Shown here: positions 17,029 through 27,800 of the stretch, piece by piece | How the letters are laid out: the number at the start of each line of letters is the position of its first letter | Position numbering within the stretch: position 1 is the first letter of the stretch | Assembly (NCBI RefSeq): GCF_000251145.1 | Contig: NZ_AIDW01000017.1 | Location: forward strand, 1-49,998 | Origin: Sphingomonas sp. PAMC 26621 | GTDB lineage: Bacteria > Pseudomonadota > Alphaproteobacteria > Sphingomonadales > Sphingomonadaceae | Direction: 5' to 3' | Length of the DNA: 49,998 bases | The notes under the pieces: model-generated | Told to the model about the DNA's origin: nothing | The model's input: the letters and a program-made list of their open reading frames with translations, nothing else | Databases searched by the model: none | Made by a program: the position numbers and the translations under genes

Positions 17029-18350
17029 CAGCGGGACTCCATCATCCGGGCGTGCATCGCATCGAGTGCGACGCCCTTGGTTTCGGGGAAGAACAGCAGC
17101 ACGACGACGCATTGCACCGCCATCGCAACCGCAAAGATCACGAACGGCGCGCCCGCCGACCAGGCGACGAGCACCGGAAACACCCCGGCGATCGCGGCGT
17201 TCATCAACCAGTGCGTGCTCGCGCCGAGGCCACTGCCGCGCGCGCGCACCGCGCTCGGGAAGATCTCGGACAGATAGACCCAGATGACCGCGCCCTGGCT
17301 GGTCGCGAAAAAGGCGATGAAGCCGACCAGCGCGGGCAGCAGCGCAGCGTTGCCGATCCGCCCGAACAGTACCAGCGCGGCGACCGACAGGCACACCGTC
17401 ATCCCCGCCGCGCCGGCGGCGAGCAACGTCCGCCGCCCGACCCGGTCGATCAGCGCCATGCCGACCAGCGTGAACAGCAGGTTGGCGGCACCGATCAGGA
17501 TCGCCTGCCGATCGGGCGACAGGCTTCCGGCCTTGGCGAAGATGTCGTTGAGGTAATAGAGGACCGCATTGATCCCGGCGAGCTGGTTGAACATCGCGGT
17601 CGCGACCGCGAGCAGGATCGGCTTGCGATGCTTGCGCCACGACAGGGCCTCGCCAGGTTCGTCCTGCCGAAGCGCCGTCTCGACCGAGGTGATCTCGGCG
17701 GACGCCTCCGCCGCGGTCAGGCCGATCCGGGCCATCGCGGTGCGAGCGTCGTCGAGGCGTCCCGATAGGATCAGCCAGCGCGGGCTGTCCGGAATACGCG
17801 CGAGCAGGACCAGGAACAGGATCGCTGGCGCCGCGGTGACGCCGAGCTTCCAGCGCCATGCCGCCTCGCCGACCAACGACCCGACGACCGCGTTGCTGAG
17901 ATAGGCTACCAGGATTCCCGTGACGATCGCAAGCTGGAACAGCCCGACCAGCATGCCGCGCCGGGCAGGGGGCGCGATCTCGGCGATGTAGACGGGCGCG
18001 AGGACCGAGGATCCCCCGATCGCGAGCCCGCAGGCAAACCGGAAGGCGAGGAACGCGGTCCAGTCGGTGACCAACGCGCAGCCGATGCCTGCGATGACAT
18101 AGAGGATGCCGAGCAGCGCGAGCACGCGGCGGCTGCCGTAGCGATCCCCCGGCTTGCCGGTGAACAGCGCCCCGACCAGCGTCCCCCACAGCGCGGCGGA
18201 GACGGTGACCCCCAGCGTTTCCGGGGTAAGCCGGTAGATCCGCGTGAGATCGCCGGTGACACCCGCGATGACCGCGGTGTCGAACCCGAACAACAGCCCG
18301 GCGAGCGCGGCGGTGCCGATGCTCGCCGCGAGGACGCCGCGCCCGCTCAC
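17028..18350 (-). CDS. sugar porter family MFS transporter
   Basis: A 440-residue major facilitator with 12 predicted helices and sugar-porter signatures: GFDTAVIAG in helix 1, GDRYGSRR after helix 2 (loop 2-3), a SPRWLI motif at the end of the first half (near 205), QLAGINAVLYY in helix 7 (near 262) and PETKG at the C-terminus. It should bring monosaccharides across the inner membrane by proton symport. GTG start overlaps the GH2 stop, and its own stop overlaps the SGNH start, so it is tightly coupled to glycan-degrading enzymes. The sugar is not defined by sequence. Confidence 0.93.
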   Translation of the reverse strand: MSGRGVLAASIGTAALAGLLFGFDTAVIAGVTGDLTRIYRLTPETLGVTVSAALWGTLVGALFTGKPGDRYGSRRVLALLGILYVIAGIGCALVTDWTAFLAFRFACGLAIGGSSVLAPVYIAEIAPPARRGMLVGLFQLAIVTGILVAYLSNAVVGSLVGEAAWRWKLGVTAAPAILFLVLLARIPDSPRWLILSGRLDDARTAMARIGLTAAEASAEITSVETALRQDEPGEALSWRKHRKPILLAVATAMFNQLAGINAVLYYLNDIFAKAGSLSPDRQAILIGAANLLFTLVGMALIDRVGRRTLLAAGAAGMTVCLSVAALVLFGRIGNAALLPALVGFIAFFATSQGAVIWVYLSEIFPSAVRARGSGLGASTHWLMNAAIAGVFPVLVAWSAGAPFVIFAVAMAVQCVVVLLFFPETKGVALDAMHARMMESR

Positions 18351-21300
18351 CGCAGCGCCGTGCTCGACGCGGCGACGTTCCAGCCGCGCAGCGTGACGCT
18401 CGGGGTCGCGGCCTTGCCGGTCGGGTAGCGAATCTCGACGGAGCGGGTTTCACCCGGCAGCAACGACACGTAATTGTCGGTGAAGTAGGCGGGCAGGACC
18501 TGGCTGCCGTCCGCATTCAGCACCGTCAGCTTGGTCTCTATCGCTGGGGTCTGGCTCGGGTTGGTCAGCGTGACCGTCGCGACGGTTTCGGCACCGTCGA
18601 CCCGGCTGCTCGCGGTGGACTGGAGCGTGACCGAGGCGAGCGTGTTGAGCGCCTGGAACTGTGCGTCGTTGGCGGCCTGCCAATAGAGGTTGGTCGACAG
18701 GACCTTGCCGCCAGCGTCGCGCGCTTCCAGCCGGACCAGCGCGACCCCCTTCGCCAGTATCGGCGCGAGGTCGAGCGTGAACGCCGCGTTGGCGGTTTCG
18801 CCGGTCGCGGTCAGCGTGGTGCGCTTCTCGGCGAGTACGCGGTTGTCGAGGGCGACGACCTTCGCCGCCACGGTCACACCGCGCAGGTCGCCGACCCGGT
18901 TGTTGACCAGCACGACCTTGTAATCGGGCAGGTTCATCTGGACGTGGACCGGCTCCGACGCCTTCTTGACGCCGTAGAAGGACGCCTGCGTGTCATAGTC
19001 GGAAGAGAACATCTGCCACGCCGAGGACGGCCAGGCGGGCTGGGTCATCCACAGCATCCGCCCGCTGTTCTGCGTCCACAGGCCGGCGTTCATCCCCTCG
19101 AAGATCGCGCGGTACGACTCATACTGCATCATCTGCGCCTTGCGCTCGAAATCCTCGAGGCTGGTGCCGGGGCCGAAACGCGTGGCGAGTGCATTCATGT
19201 AGCTCGTCACCGCGCCGTTCCCGGTCTGATGCCAGTCGTGATACGCCCAGCTGTCGCTGATCGGCCAGCGGTCCGCTGCCGGAATCGCGCGCTTCCACGC
19301 TTCCAGCGTCGGCAGCGACGGCGTGCCGCTCTCGACCGAAAAGCCCTTGGCATGCTCGGTGAAATATTCGACCGGCGGGCGCCAGTTGTACGGCCCGCTG
19401 TTCTGCAGGTTCACGCGGTTGGACGACCCCATGTAGATCCGCGTGCCGTCCTCCTGGTGGATCAGCGCCTGCAGCCCTTCGTTGAGGATCGGCTGCGGCA
19501 CGCCCTCGTTGCGGCCGAACCACACGACGATCGAGGGGTGGTTGCGGTAGCGCTTCACCACGTCGGTCGCGTTCTTGAGGAACAGCGCGGGGTCCTGCGC
19601 CTCGATGTTGTAATCCTGCGTCGATTCCCAGAAATCGTTGAGGATCATCAAACCGTATTCGTCGGCCAGATCGTAGAACGTATCCTCGGTATTCTGCCCG
19701 ACCCAGTTGCGGATGATGTTCATATGGGCGTCCTGGTGGAGCCGGAAGAACGGCTCCAGCCGCGCGCGATCGACCCGCTTCATGAAGTCGTCCATGCCGA
19801 TGTTGCCACCACGCGCCGCGATCCGCACGCCGTTGACGCGGATCACGAGATACGGCGTCAACCCGTCCTCATCCTTGATCTGGCGCACCGCGGGCGAGGT
19901 TTCCGCGCCCGGGACCAGCGAGGCGGCCCAGCCGTCCTTGACCTTGTGGATCCCGGTATGGCTGCCATCGACGATCTGCTGGCCGAGCACGCGTGCCTTG
20001 CTCAGGTCGATCCCGACGCGTTCGAGCGTGCCCTTCTGGTCCATCAGCGACATGTCGTAGGTGACCTGCCGCATCCCGAAGCGCAGCCGCCGCGTGTCGC
20101 TCGGCTGGCCCGCGACGGTGCTCGTCAGCGTCAGGTCGTGCAGCGCGGGGGCACCATAGCCGTTGGGCCACCACAGCTTGGGGTTGCGGACCGACAGTTG
20201 CCTGAACTCGGACGGACGCAACACGACGTCGCTGCTCTCTCCGGGTGCGAGCGTTACCGATTTTTCGACCGTGACATCGTCGAACGCGGCGCGCACAACG
20301 GTCGTGACCGGCTGGGAAGATGCGTTCGAGACGGGCACGGTGATCTCGACATCGGCAACGCTGTTGTCCGCGCGCGGCAGTGTCGTGACGACGTGTGGAT
20401 CCCCCAGCGTCGCGACGCCGGTCGCAGCCAGCGTCACGCCGCGCCACAGCCCGGTGTTGCGGTCGCGGATGGTCGGGATCCAGTCCCAGCCCTCGGCCGC
20501 GCCGAAGGTCGGGCCGTCGAGCATCATCATCCCGCCATTCTCGCCGACGCCGGCGGTCAGCGATTCCTCCTGCGCGATGCCGGGATGCGGGGCGGGCGAG
20601 ACCTTGACCGCGATCGCGTTGCGACCGGGGAGCAGCTTGCCCGTCACGTCGAACTGGCCGCGGATGAACGCGCCCTTCATCGTACCGATCACCTGGCCAT
20701 TGAGCCACACCTCGGCGGCATAGTTGACGCCGTTGAAGGTCAGTTGCTGGCGCTTGCCTGCAGCGTCGGTGGGGACGTCGAATTCGGTGCGATACCAATA
20801 GTCCTGCCGCGCCAGCTGCTCGGGAATGGCGAGGTTGTTGAGGCCATGCGCGGGATCGGGATAGACGCCGCGATCGACCAGCGTCGTCAGCACGGTGCCG
20901 GGGACGGTCGCGGCATACCAGCCGCGCGTGTCGAACCCGGCACGGCTGAGCGTCGCGCCCGGCGCGCTGACTTTCGGCGCTTCGGCGAGGCGCCAGCCGT
21001 TGACGTCCCATTGCCCGGGACCGGTCGCGACGATCGCCGCGGTCGTCGGCTCGGGCTTGGCGACCGGGGCGTCGAACGGCATCTTCGATTTCGGAAGCGT
21101 CGCGGCATCCTGCGGCGCGGTCTGGCCATACATCTGGCGGACCTGCACCGGCCAGCTCGGGCTGCCCTGCTGGAAGGCGATCAGCGCCGGGTCAGGCCGA
21201 CGCGTCGCCGCGGCCTTCAGCGTCTGCGCGTCGCTTGCGCCGGCGACCAACCTGAAGTCCGCCACGCGACCGGCGAAGACCGGATCACCCGAGCGGGGCG

Positions 21301-21757
21301 CGAGAGTTGCGACCGGAGATACGGGCGCGGCGGTCATCTTGCGTTGTGCGACCGGCTTGCCGTCGACGAACAATCGCGCGGTGGTCCCGTCGAAGCTGGC
21401 CGCGAGGTGATGCCACCCGACGGGCGTCAGTCGCGCCGGCGCGGTGAGCGTTCCGCCCTCGGTGACGAGGCTAGGGCGTCCGGCGTCGAGCGCCAGGAAG
21501 CGGCGTGGCCCTGTAGCGGGATCGCCGAAGCCGCCAACCAATGCGCGCCCGGCGGGAAGCGCGGTGGGCGCGACCCATGCGGACAGCGTCCAGGTCGGCG
21601 CAGCGATCGTCGTGACGTCGGTGCCACCGATCCGGCTGGTGACGGCGTCGCCACCTGCGGGCAGGTCGGCGCTGATCGGCCCGTAGGTTTGCGCGCGTGC
21701 GGTTGCCGCGGTTGCCAGCAACGCAACGAGTATCGCGCCTGCGTGTGTCTTGCCCAT
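18347..21757 (-). CDS. GH2 exo-beta-glycosidase (CsxA-like) with N-terminal LamG-like domain
   Basis: An 1136-residue secreted enzyme: signal peptide (1-22), LamG/concanavalin-like domain (about 25-175), GH2 sugar-binding and immunoglobulin-like domains (about 250-560), TIM barrel (about 640-900) and C-terminal beta domains. The barrel has the acid/base pair NE in WFGRNEG (E751) and the nucleophile in GFSVESGTPS (E809). The region after it (SGPYNWRPP, EDFERKAQMMQYE, ASFYGVKKASEPVHVQ) closely follows exo-beta-D-glucosaminidases such as CsxA and related exo-mannosidases. CsxA is thought to use Asp as acid/base, while this has Glu, so specificity may differ. Start ATG 21757 has GGGAGG upstream; an earlier in-frame start is unsupported. 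Confidence 0.88.
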   Translation of the reverse strand: MGKTHAGAILVALLATAATARAQTYGPISADLPAGGDAVTSRIGGTDVTTIAAPTWTLSAWVAPTALPAGRALVGGFGDPATGPRRFLALDAGRPSLVTEGGTLTAPARLTPVGWHHLAASFDGTTARLFVDGKPVAQRKMTAAPVSPVATLAPRSGDPVFAGRVADFRLVAGASDAQTLKAAATRRPDPALIAFQQGSPSWPVQVRQMYGQTAPQDAATLPKSKMPFDAPVAKPEPTTAAIVATGPGQWDVNGWRLAEAPKVSAPGATLSRAGFDTRGWYAATVPGTVLTTLVDRGVYPDPAHGLNNLAIPEQLARQDYWYRTEFDVPTDAAGKRQQLTFNGVNYAAEVWLNGQVIGTMKGAFIRGQFDVTGKLLPGRNAIAVKVSPAPHPGIAQEESLTAGVGENGGMMMLDGPTFGAAEGWDWIPTIRDRNTGLWRGVTLAATGVATLGDPHVVTTLPRADNSVADVEITVPVSNASSQPVTTVVRAAFDDVTVEKSVTLAPGESSDVVLRPSEFRQLSVRNPKLWWPNGYGAPALHDLTLTSTVAGQPSDTRRLRFGMRQVTYDMSLMDQKGTLERVGIDLSKARVLGQQIVDGSHTGIHKVKDGWAASLVPGAETSPAVRQIKDEDGLTPYLVIRVNGVRIAARGGNIGMDDFMKRVDRARLEPFFRLHQDAHMNIIRNWVGQNTEDTFYDLADEYGLMILNDFWESTQDYNIEAQDPALFLKNATDVVKRYRNHPSIVVWFGRNEGVPQPILNEGLQALIHQEDGTRIYMGSSNRVNLQNSGPYNWRPPVEYFTEHAKGFSVESGTPSLPTLEAWKRAIPAADRWPISDSWAYHDWHQTGNGAVTSYMNALATRFGPGTSLEDFERKAQMMQYESYRAIFEGMNAGLWTQNSGRMLWMTQPAWPSSAWQMFSSDYDTQASFYGVKKASEPVHVQMNLPDYKVVLVNNRVGDLRGVTVAAKVVALDNRVLAEKRTTLTATGETANAAFTLDLAPILAKGVALVRLEARDAGGKVLSTNLYWQAANDAQFQALNTLASVTLQSTASSRVDGAETVATVTLTNPSQTPAIETKLTVLNADGSQVLPAYFTDNYVSLLPGETRSVEIRYPTGKAATPSVTLRGWNVAASSTALR

Positions 21758-21829
21758 CGATCGCCTCCCAACAGTGCCGATCCCGTCGGCTTGATGGACC
21801 AAAAGCACAGAGGCGGCTGAATGCCAAAT

Positions 21830-21845
21830 CAATTTTGTTTAATTG
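21830..21845. promoter_or_regulatory. candidate operator upstream of the GH2 operon
   Basis: CAATT (21830-21834) and AATTG (21841-21845) form an inverted repeat around 6 nt in a short AT-rich patch, 73 nt upstream of the GH2 start. The same AT-rich AATT/TTTAAT character appears before the TBDR (24666-24708) and the ROK kinase (31036-31056). A shared ROK-regulator site is possible but not shown. Confidence 0.3.
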
Positions 21846-21863
21846 CGACACGTAAGCGTGACC

Positions 21864-24419
21864 TCAGCCACCGCATTGCGTCATCGGCACCGGGGCGGAA
21901 TCGATCTTCACGTCCGAGAGCGACAGGGCCAGAGCACCGTCGGTGGCGAGCACGAAGGGCGCGCTGACGTGCGCCATGTCAACCCCGCGCGCCGCGAAAC
22001 ATTGCAGCGGGACGATCACCTGCTGCCACACCCCCGGCTTCGCCGCCGCAAGCATGCCGCCGATCGGGACGGTGACGGCCTTGCCGTCGTTGCTGACCAT
22101 CCCGAGCCGGGCGGTGGCGCTGGAGGCGCGGTCGACGCGGACGTCGACGACGAGGCTCAGTTCGCCATTGCTCTCGCGCGTCAGGTCGATCGGACGGTCG
22201 GTCTCGATCCGCGCCTCGGCCGGGCCGCCCGTCCAGACGAACGCGCGCGCATCCTCCTGCCGCCGCCGGTCGACCGCGGAGGCGGTCAGCCGCCTGGTGG
22301 CGGTCGTCGCCGTCACGCCCAGCAGCCGGACCTTCGACTGGCCGGGCTCGACCAGCGCCAGCGACCAGCCCTCGGGAACGCGCCCCTTGCCGAACACCGT
22401 GCCGCTGAAGGCCGAAGCAAGACCCGCCGGGCGCGCCTCGTCGAGGGTCGCGACGGTGCCAGGCCGTGCGTAGCTCAGGCCGTAGCCGAGCGCGAACAGC
22501 GGGTCGTAGCCGGGGTCCGAGCGATTGAGGACATATTGATCGGGGCGTTTGGGCCAGGAAAAGCTGAGCTTGCCGCGGAAATCGCTGCCGATGCTGCCGT
22601 CCTTCTTGCGGAACAGCACATCGGCAATGCCACCGCCCTCGCTGCCCGGCAGGAATGCCGCGACGAACGCGTCCGAGGCATTGAGTTCGGCATTCACCCA
22701 CAGCGGGCGGCCCGACAGGAACACCGCGACCACGGGCACGCCCGCCGCCTTCAGCTTGCGCAGCAGCGCGAGGTCGGACTTGTCGTCGGTGCTGTAATCG
22801 AGCGTCGGGCGGTCCCCCTTGAACTCGGCATAGGGTTGCTCGCCGAACACGACGATCGCGGCGTCAGGCTTGCTCGCGAAGCTGCCGTCGACCGACAAGG
22901 TCGCGGTCCCGCCCGCGGCCTTGACCGCGGCGTCGATCCCCGACCAGATCGATTGCGCATTTGGGAAATTGGCGTTGGTCGTCCCGCCGCCCTGCCACGT
23001 CAGCGACCAGCCACCGGCCTGCTGCGGGATATTGTCCGCGCCGCCGCCGGCAACGAGGATGTTGGCAGACGGCTTGAGCGGCAGCACGCCGCCCGCATTC
23101 TTGAGCAGCACGAGCGACTCGCGCACCGCACGCCGGGCGATCGCGCGATGCTCGGCCGCCCCGATCAGCGCCATCTTGCCCGCGAGCGCCCGCGACGAGG
23201 GGCGTCCACGGTCGAACGTGCCCGCGCGGATCTTGACGCGAAGGATGCGGCGCACGGCATCGTCGAGCCGTGCGGCGGGAATTTCACCCGACTGCGCCTG
23301 TTTGAGCGTGTTCGCGTACAGCACCTTCCACGCGCTGCCCGAATACATGAACATGTCGAGCCCGGCGTTGATCGCGGCAGCGCAGCTCTCATTGGAACAG
23401 CCGTCGACCTGGCCGTGACCGTTCCAGTCCCCGACGACGAAGCCGTCGAAGTGGAGCCGGTCCTTCAGCACCCCCGTCAACAGGCTCTTGTTGCCGTGCA
23501 TCTTCGCGCCGTTCCAGCTCGAGAAGCTCGCCATCACCGATTGCGTCCCCGCCTCGATCGCGGCGGGATAGCCACCGAGGTGGATGTCGCGCAGGACCGT
23601 CTCGGGGATGCGCGCATCGCCCTGGTCGCGACCGCCGGTGCCGCCGTCGCCGAGGAAGTGCTTCGTCGTCGCGATCACATGGTCGGGCGCGAGGAAATCC
23701 CGGGTGCCGACCTTGCCCTGCACGCCCTCGATCACCGCACCGGCATAATCGGCGGGAATCGTCGGTTCTTCGGAATAGCTTTCATAGGTCCGCCCCCAGC
23801 GATCGTCGCGCACCACCGCGAGCGTGGGGGCGAACGTCCAGTCGATCCCGGCGGCGGCGGTCTCGATCGCGGTGACGTGGCCGATCTCGCGCATCAGGTC
23901 GCGATCATGCGCCGCGCCGAGCCCGATATTGTGCGGGAAAAGCGTCGCGCCGGGGATGTTGTTGTTGCCATGCACCGCGTCGGTGCCCCAGATCACCGGG
24001 ATGACCGGGCGGCCGTCGGTGCGCGCGACCGAGGCGTCGTAGAAGGCGTCCGCCAGCTTGAGCCACTCGACCGGCGGGGCGAGATCGTCGCCGTTGGGTC
24101 CGGCATTCCCGCCGTTGAGGATCGATCCGAGCTTGTAGGTGCGCAGGTCCGCGGGCCTAATGCTTGCGATGTCGACCTGGATCAGCTGGCCGACCTTGTC
24201 CTCGAGCGTCATCCGCCGGAGGATCGCCTCGATCCGCGCCTCGACCTTGGCATCCCGCAACGGCCGGGCATTGGCGGTTGGCCAGATTTCCGGATGCGCG
24301 ACCGCGGATAGCGGCGCTGGCGCCACGGGTGCTGGCGACGTCGCGGGAACGGCAGCAAGCGGCGCGACTGCCGCCTGAACCAGCAATGCGACCTTGATCG
24401 AAGACAAACCGGCAGCCAT
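21864..24419 (-). CDS. GH3 beta-glucosidase / exo-beta-glucanase (ExoP type)
   Basis: An 851-residue secreted GH3 enzyme with a signal peptide (about 1-25). The N-terminal TIM barrel includes KHFLGDGG (253-260) and the catalytic nucleophile Asp in VVGDWNG (D331). The alpha/beta sandwich follows (about 410-620), and a C-terminal beta-sandwich like that of Pseudoalteromonas ExoP lies at about 680-851. Family members release glucose from the non-reducing end of beta-1,3, beta-1,4 or mixed glucans. Start ATG at 24419 has GGGGAGAG upstream; the extra nine codons before it are not needed. It leads the minus-strand arm, 106 nt ahead of the GH2 gene, and faces the TonB receptor. Confidence 0.93.
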   Translation of the reverse strand: MAAGLSSIKVALLVQAAVAPLAAVPATSPAPVAPAPLSAVAHPEIWPTANARPLRDAKVEARIEAILRRMTLEDKVGQLIQVDIASIRPADLRTYKLGSILNGGNAGPNGDDLAPPVEWLKLADAFYDASVARTDGRPVIPVIWGTDAVHGNNNIPGATLFPHNIGLGAAHDRDLMREIGHVTAIETAAAGIDWTFAPTLAVVRDDRWGRTYESYSEEPTIPADYAGAVIEGVQGKVGTRDFLAPDHVIATTKHFLGDGGTGGRDQGDARIPETVLRDIHLGGYPAAIEAGTQSVMASFSSWNGAKMHGNKSLLTGVLKDRLHFDGFVVGDWNGHGQVDGCSNESCAAAINAGLDMFMYSGSAWKVLYANTLKQAQSGEIPAARLDDAVRRILRVKIRAGTFDRGRPSSRALAGKMALIGAAEHRAIARRAVRESLVLLKNAGGVLPLKPSANILVAGGGADNIPQQAGGWSLTWQGGGTTNANFPNAQSIWSGIDAAVKAAGGTATLSVDGSFASKPDAAIVVFGEQPYAEFKGDRPTLDYSTDDKSDLALLRKLKAAGVPVVAVFLSGRPLWVNAELNASDAFVAAFLPGSEGGGIADVLFRKKDGSIGSDFRGKLSFSWPKRPDQYVLNRSDPGYDPLFALGYGLSYARPGTVATLDEARPAGLASAFSGTVFGKGRVPEGWSLALVEPGQSKVRLLGVTATTATRRLTASAVDRRRQEDARAFVWTGGPAEARIETDRPIDLTRESNGELSLVVDVRVDRASSATARLGMVSNDGKAVTVPIGGMLAAAKPGVWQQVIVPLQCFAARGVDMAHVSAPFVLATDGALALSLSDVKIDSAPVPMTQCGG

Positions 24420-24459
24420 CAAACTCTCCCCAGGCTGGTCGAACACGACCGCACTTCTG

Positions 24460-24491
24460 CGTTATGTCCACCGTTGCGACACGACATAACG
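24460..24491. promoter_or_regulatory. 9-bp perfect inverted repeat before GH3
   Basis: CGTTATGTC (24460-24468) and GACATAACG (24483-24491) are exact inverted repeats separated by 14 nt, 41-72 nt upstream of the GH3 start. The place and size fit an operator for a dimeric repressor. The 452-nt divergent gap (24420-24871) otherwise holds the AT-rich element at 24666-24708 and no gene. Confidence 0.45.
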
Positions 24492-24665
24492 AAAATCAAT
24501 TGGCGAATGCGGTGGAATCAGCCGTACGACACCCTCGTGTATCGACGAGCACTGACAATTGTCGCGAAACTAGGATTTTCCCAGCGTCACAATCGCTTTC
24601 CGCCAATCCGGCCTCCGTGCCGAACGATCTGGTCGCAGACCAGGGACGTGTCACCAAAATCCCAC

Positions 24666-24708
24666 GCAATTTTATAAAACCACAAATTGCATTATTTAAT
24701 CGTTGACG
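24666..24708. promoter_or_regulatory. AT-rich palindrome and TTTAAT-N2-TTGACG element before the TBDR
   Basis: GCAATTT (24666-24672) and AAATTGC (24684-24690) form an inverted repeat with an 11-nt spacer. It is followed by TTTAAT (24695-24700), two bases, and TTGACG (24703-24708). TTGACG looks like a -35 element with an AT-rich element ahead of it, though no convincing -10 follows. The exact TTTAAT-N2-TTGACG string recurs before the ROK kinase. Confidence 0.4.
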
Positions 24709-24871
24709 CACATCGACACATGGTGGAATTGTTCGGGTCTCGGAGACGACGGTAAGTCGCGAACGCGGTCAGGGGAGGGGGAGCAGGCACGGCCTGTGCC
24801 GCAGTTTTCTCCATACCCGTGGATCGCCGCCAAGCCGCGGTCCGCCGAATCAGGGTTGGAGAGGATTGGGA

Positions 24872-27800
24872 ATGATTTTGAAATTTGGGCATAAGGCGTC
24901 CTTGCTGATCGCCGTTTCCGGGTCGGCATTGCTGACCGGCACCGCGGCGTACGCGCAGCAGAGTGGAACCACGCAGGGCGTTCTCGCGAACGCGCCGACC
25001 GCGCAGGCGGCATCGCCCTCGGCCGCGGCGGCCGACCAGGCCGGCACGGCCAACGATCCCGTCGCAGTCGCGGCGCCCGCCGACGACAATACGCCACCCG
25101 CCGACATCGTCGTCACCGGCATTCGCGGCGCACAGCAGCGCGCGGTCAACCTCAAGCGCTCGGCCGGGTCCGTTACCGACTCGATCTCGGCCGAGGACAT
25201 CGGCAAGCTCCCCGACGTCACGATCTCGGATTCGCTCCAGCGCATCCCGGGCGTCCAGATCCGCCGCGACGCGGGCGAGGGCGCGGCGATCAACATCCGC
25301 GGCCTGCCGCAGGTGACGACGCTGCTCAACGGCGAGGCGTATCTCGGCGCGCAGTCGATCACGACGATCCAGCCGAACTTCAACGACATCCCCTCGCAGC
25401 TGTTCGCAGGCGCGGACGTCATCAAGTCGAGCACCGCCGACCTGCTCAACGCGGGCATTACCGGCACGGTCAACCTCCGCACCCGCCGTCCGATGGACCT
25501 CAAGCGCGGCTTCACCGTCGCTGCCGCGGCCGAAGGGTCGTATGGCGACAAGGCGAAGGAGCTCGACAAGAGCTTCAACGGGCTCGTCGCTTATCATGGC
25601 GAGCGGTTCGGCGTGCTCGTGTCCGGGGCCTATTCCAACCTGCACCTGTCGAACTCGCACAACGGGATCCAGGAGGGCTACGGCGTCGGGCTGCACAACG
25701 AGCAGTTCAACACCGCCGCCAATCCGACCGGCGACGTCGACACGTCGAACGGCTTCTCGCCCGCCGGCCGTCCGCGCGGCACGGTCGTCGGCAGCGGTCG
25801 CGACGTGAACGGCAACGGCACCGCGAACGACATCTTCCTGACCCCGCAGGCCTTCACCGCGTGGAACAAGATCAACCAGCGCGAGCGCATCGGTCTCAAC
25901 GCGTCGGCGCAATGGGAGATCAGCGATCAGCTGACGCTCGTCGCGGACGCGTTCTTCACGCAGCAGAACGAGCACGATCGCACCGCCGGCATCCAGATGC
26001 AGAACGTCAACTGGCAGGCGGGCGAAGCCCTCCCGACGGGGTCGCGCAACACCGGTGCGCAGATCACCCAGACCAGCAACGGCATCTCGCGCGCATACGA
26101 TCTCTATTCGACGCAAGTGTATGATTATGCGCTCGGAAACTTCGATTCCTATTCGCAGAACGATCACTACAAGTCGCAGTCGCAGAACTACAATGCCGAG
26201 TTGAAGTACGACAATGGCAGCGGCTTCAAGGCCAGCCTGCGCGGCATCTACGGCAAGGCCTATTCGGATTACGACCAGAGCTACCTGCAGTTTAGCGTCA
26301 GCAACGGCGCGAGTGGCAGCCGGGCGGGATCGGGCGCTATCCGACCGGGAACGTCGCGTTCAACCCGGGCGGCTATGTCGTCAACACCATCGCAGGGACG
26401 GCATCGCTCCCCGCGCAGGTCAACTTCTCCGGCAGCCAGCCGGTGTTCACGCTGCCGTCGCAGCTGACCACGCTGCTCGGCAACATCAACAACTACTCGA
26501 TGAAGACGACCTCGTCGGAAGGCAATTACCGCCGCAACGGCGACCTCAAGCTGATCCGTGGCGACGTGTCGTATGAGGCCAATGATGCGGTCAGCTTCAG
26601 CGCGGGTGGGCGGTACAGCGAGCGGTCGGTCAACGACTTCGAGTTCGATCGCGCCGCGCCCCTCTACGCGGGGCAGGCGTCGCGCGCTGGCGGGTGCCTG
26701 GTTAAGTGGAAGGCGTTCGACGTTCCGCTCAGCGACCCGAGCTGCTCGGCCGGGCCGGTCGGCGGTGCTTACACTGCGGGGCAGGTCCGCAACGCAAGCA
26801 ACGCGATCTTCAACAACCAGGTCAAGCAGTACAACCTTCCGGGTGCCGGCCTTCCGGGGATCTACGTGCTCAACCCGGGTGCGATGGACAATGCACTCGC
26901 GTTCCAGAACAGCTTCTACCCGGGCAATGTCGAGGTGCAGAATCCCGGCGCCTCGTTCAACGTCGGCGTGAAGCAGATCTCGGGCTATGTGCAGATGAAC
27001 GTGAAGGGTGATGTCTTCGGCATCCCCGTGTCGGGCAATGCCGGCATGAAGATCATCAACACCAAGCTCGACATCATCCAGTTCGTCACCGGGTCGCCAC
27101 AACCCTACGGTCTGGCCAACCTCAGCAACGGCATCGTCGAGACGAAGCGCAACTTCACCGATTACCTGCCGGCCTTCAACCTTGCGTTCGACCTGCAGCG
27201 CAATCTGAAGCTGCGCGTCGCGTTCAGCCAGACGATGACGCTGCTCGATCTCAACCAGTGGGGCGGGGGGCTCAACCCGAACTACGCGATCGACACGACC
27301 AACGCGGGCTCGCCCGTTTTCCGCGTGACCGGCGGCAGCTCGAACGGCAACCCACAGCTCGATCCGTGGCGCGCCACCAACGTCGAGGGCTCGCTTGAAT
27401 ATTACATCGGGCGGAGCAGCCTGCTGAGCTTCGGCGCCTTCTACATCGACGTCGCCAGCTTCATCCAGTCGGGGACGGTCACGCGCAGCGATCTGCCCGA
27501 CAATGACGGTGTCGTGCGTGGGCGCACGGTGTTCATCACCACGCCGGTGCAGGGCCAGGGCGGGACGCTCAAGGGCGTCGAAGCTGGCTGGAAACAGTCG
27601 TTCAGCGATCTCGGCTTCATGCCGCGGCTGCTGACCAACTTCGGCATCGACGCGAACATCACCTATTCGCCGTCGGACTCGGGCCAGACCGATCTGGCGG
27701 GCGCGTCGATCCCGTTCCAGGACAATTCGAAGATCCAGACCAACCTCGCGGGCTTCTACCAGGACGGGCATTTCCAGGCGCGCGTTGCCTGGAACTATCG

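Noticed and set aside
17029..18516. N-terminal two-thirds of a 746-codon frame read through into the SGNH hydrolase, suggesting a fusion
   Set aside because: The upstream part is an out-of-frame reading of the MFS transporter; the hydrolase has its own signal peptide and start at 17028.
18944..24311. Long plus-strand open frames (958 and 822 codons) opposite GH2 and GH3
   Set aside because: Antisense shadows with no ribosome binding site, signal peptide or domain; the GH2 and GH3 genes on the other strand have complete catalytic motifs.
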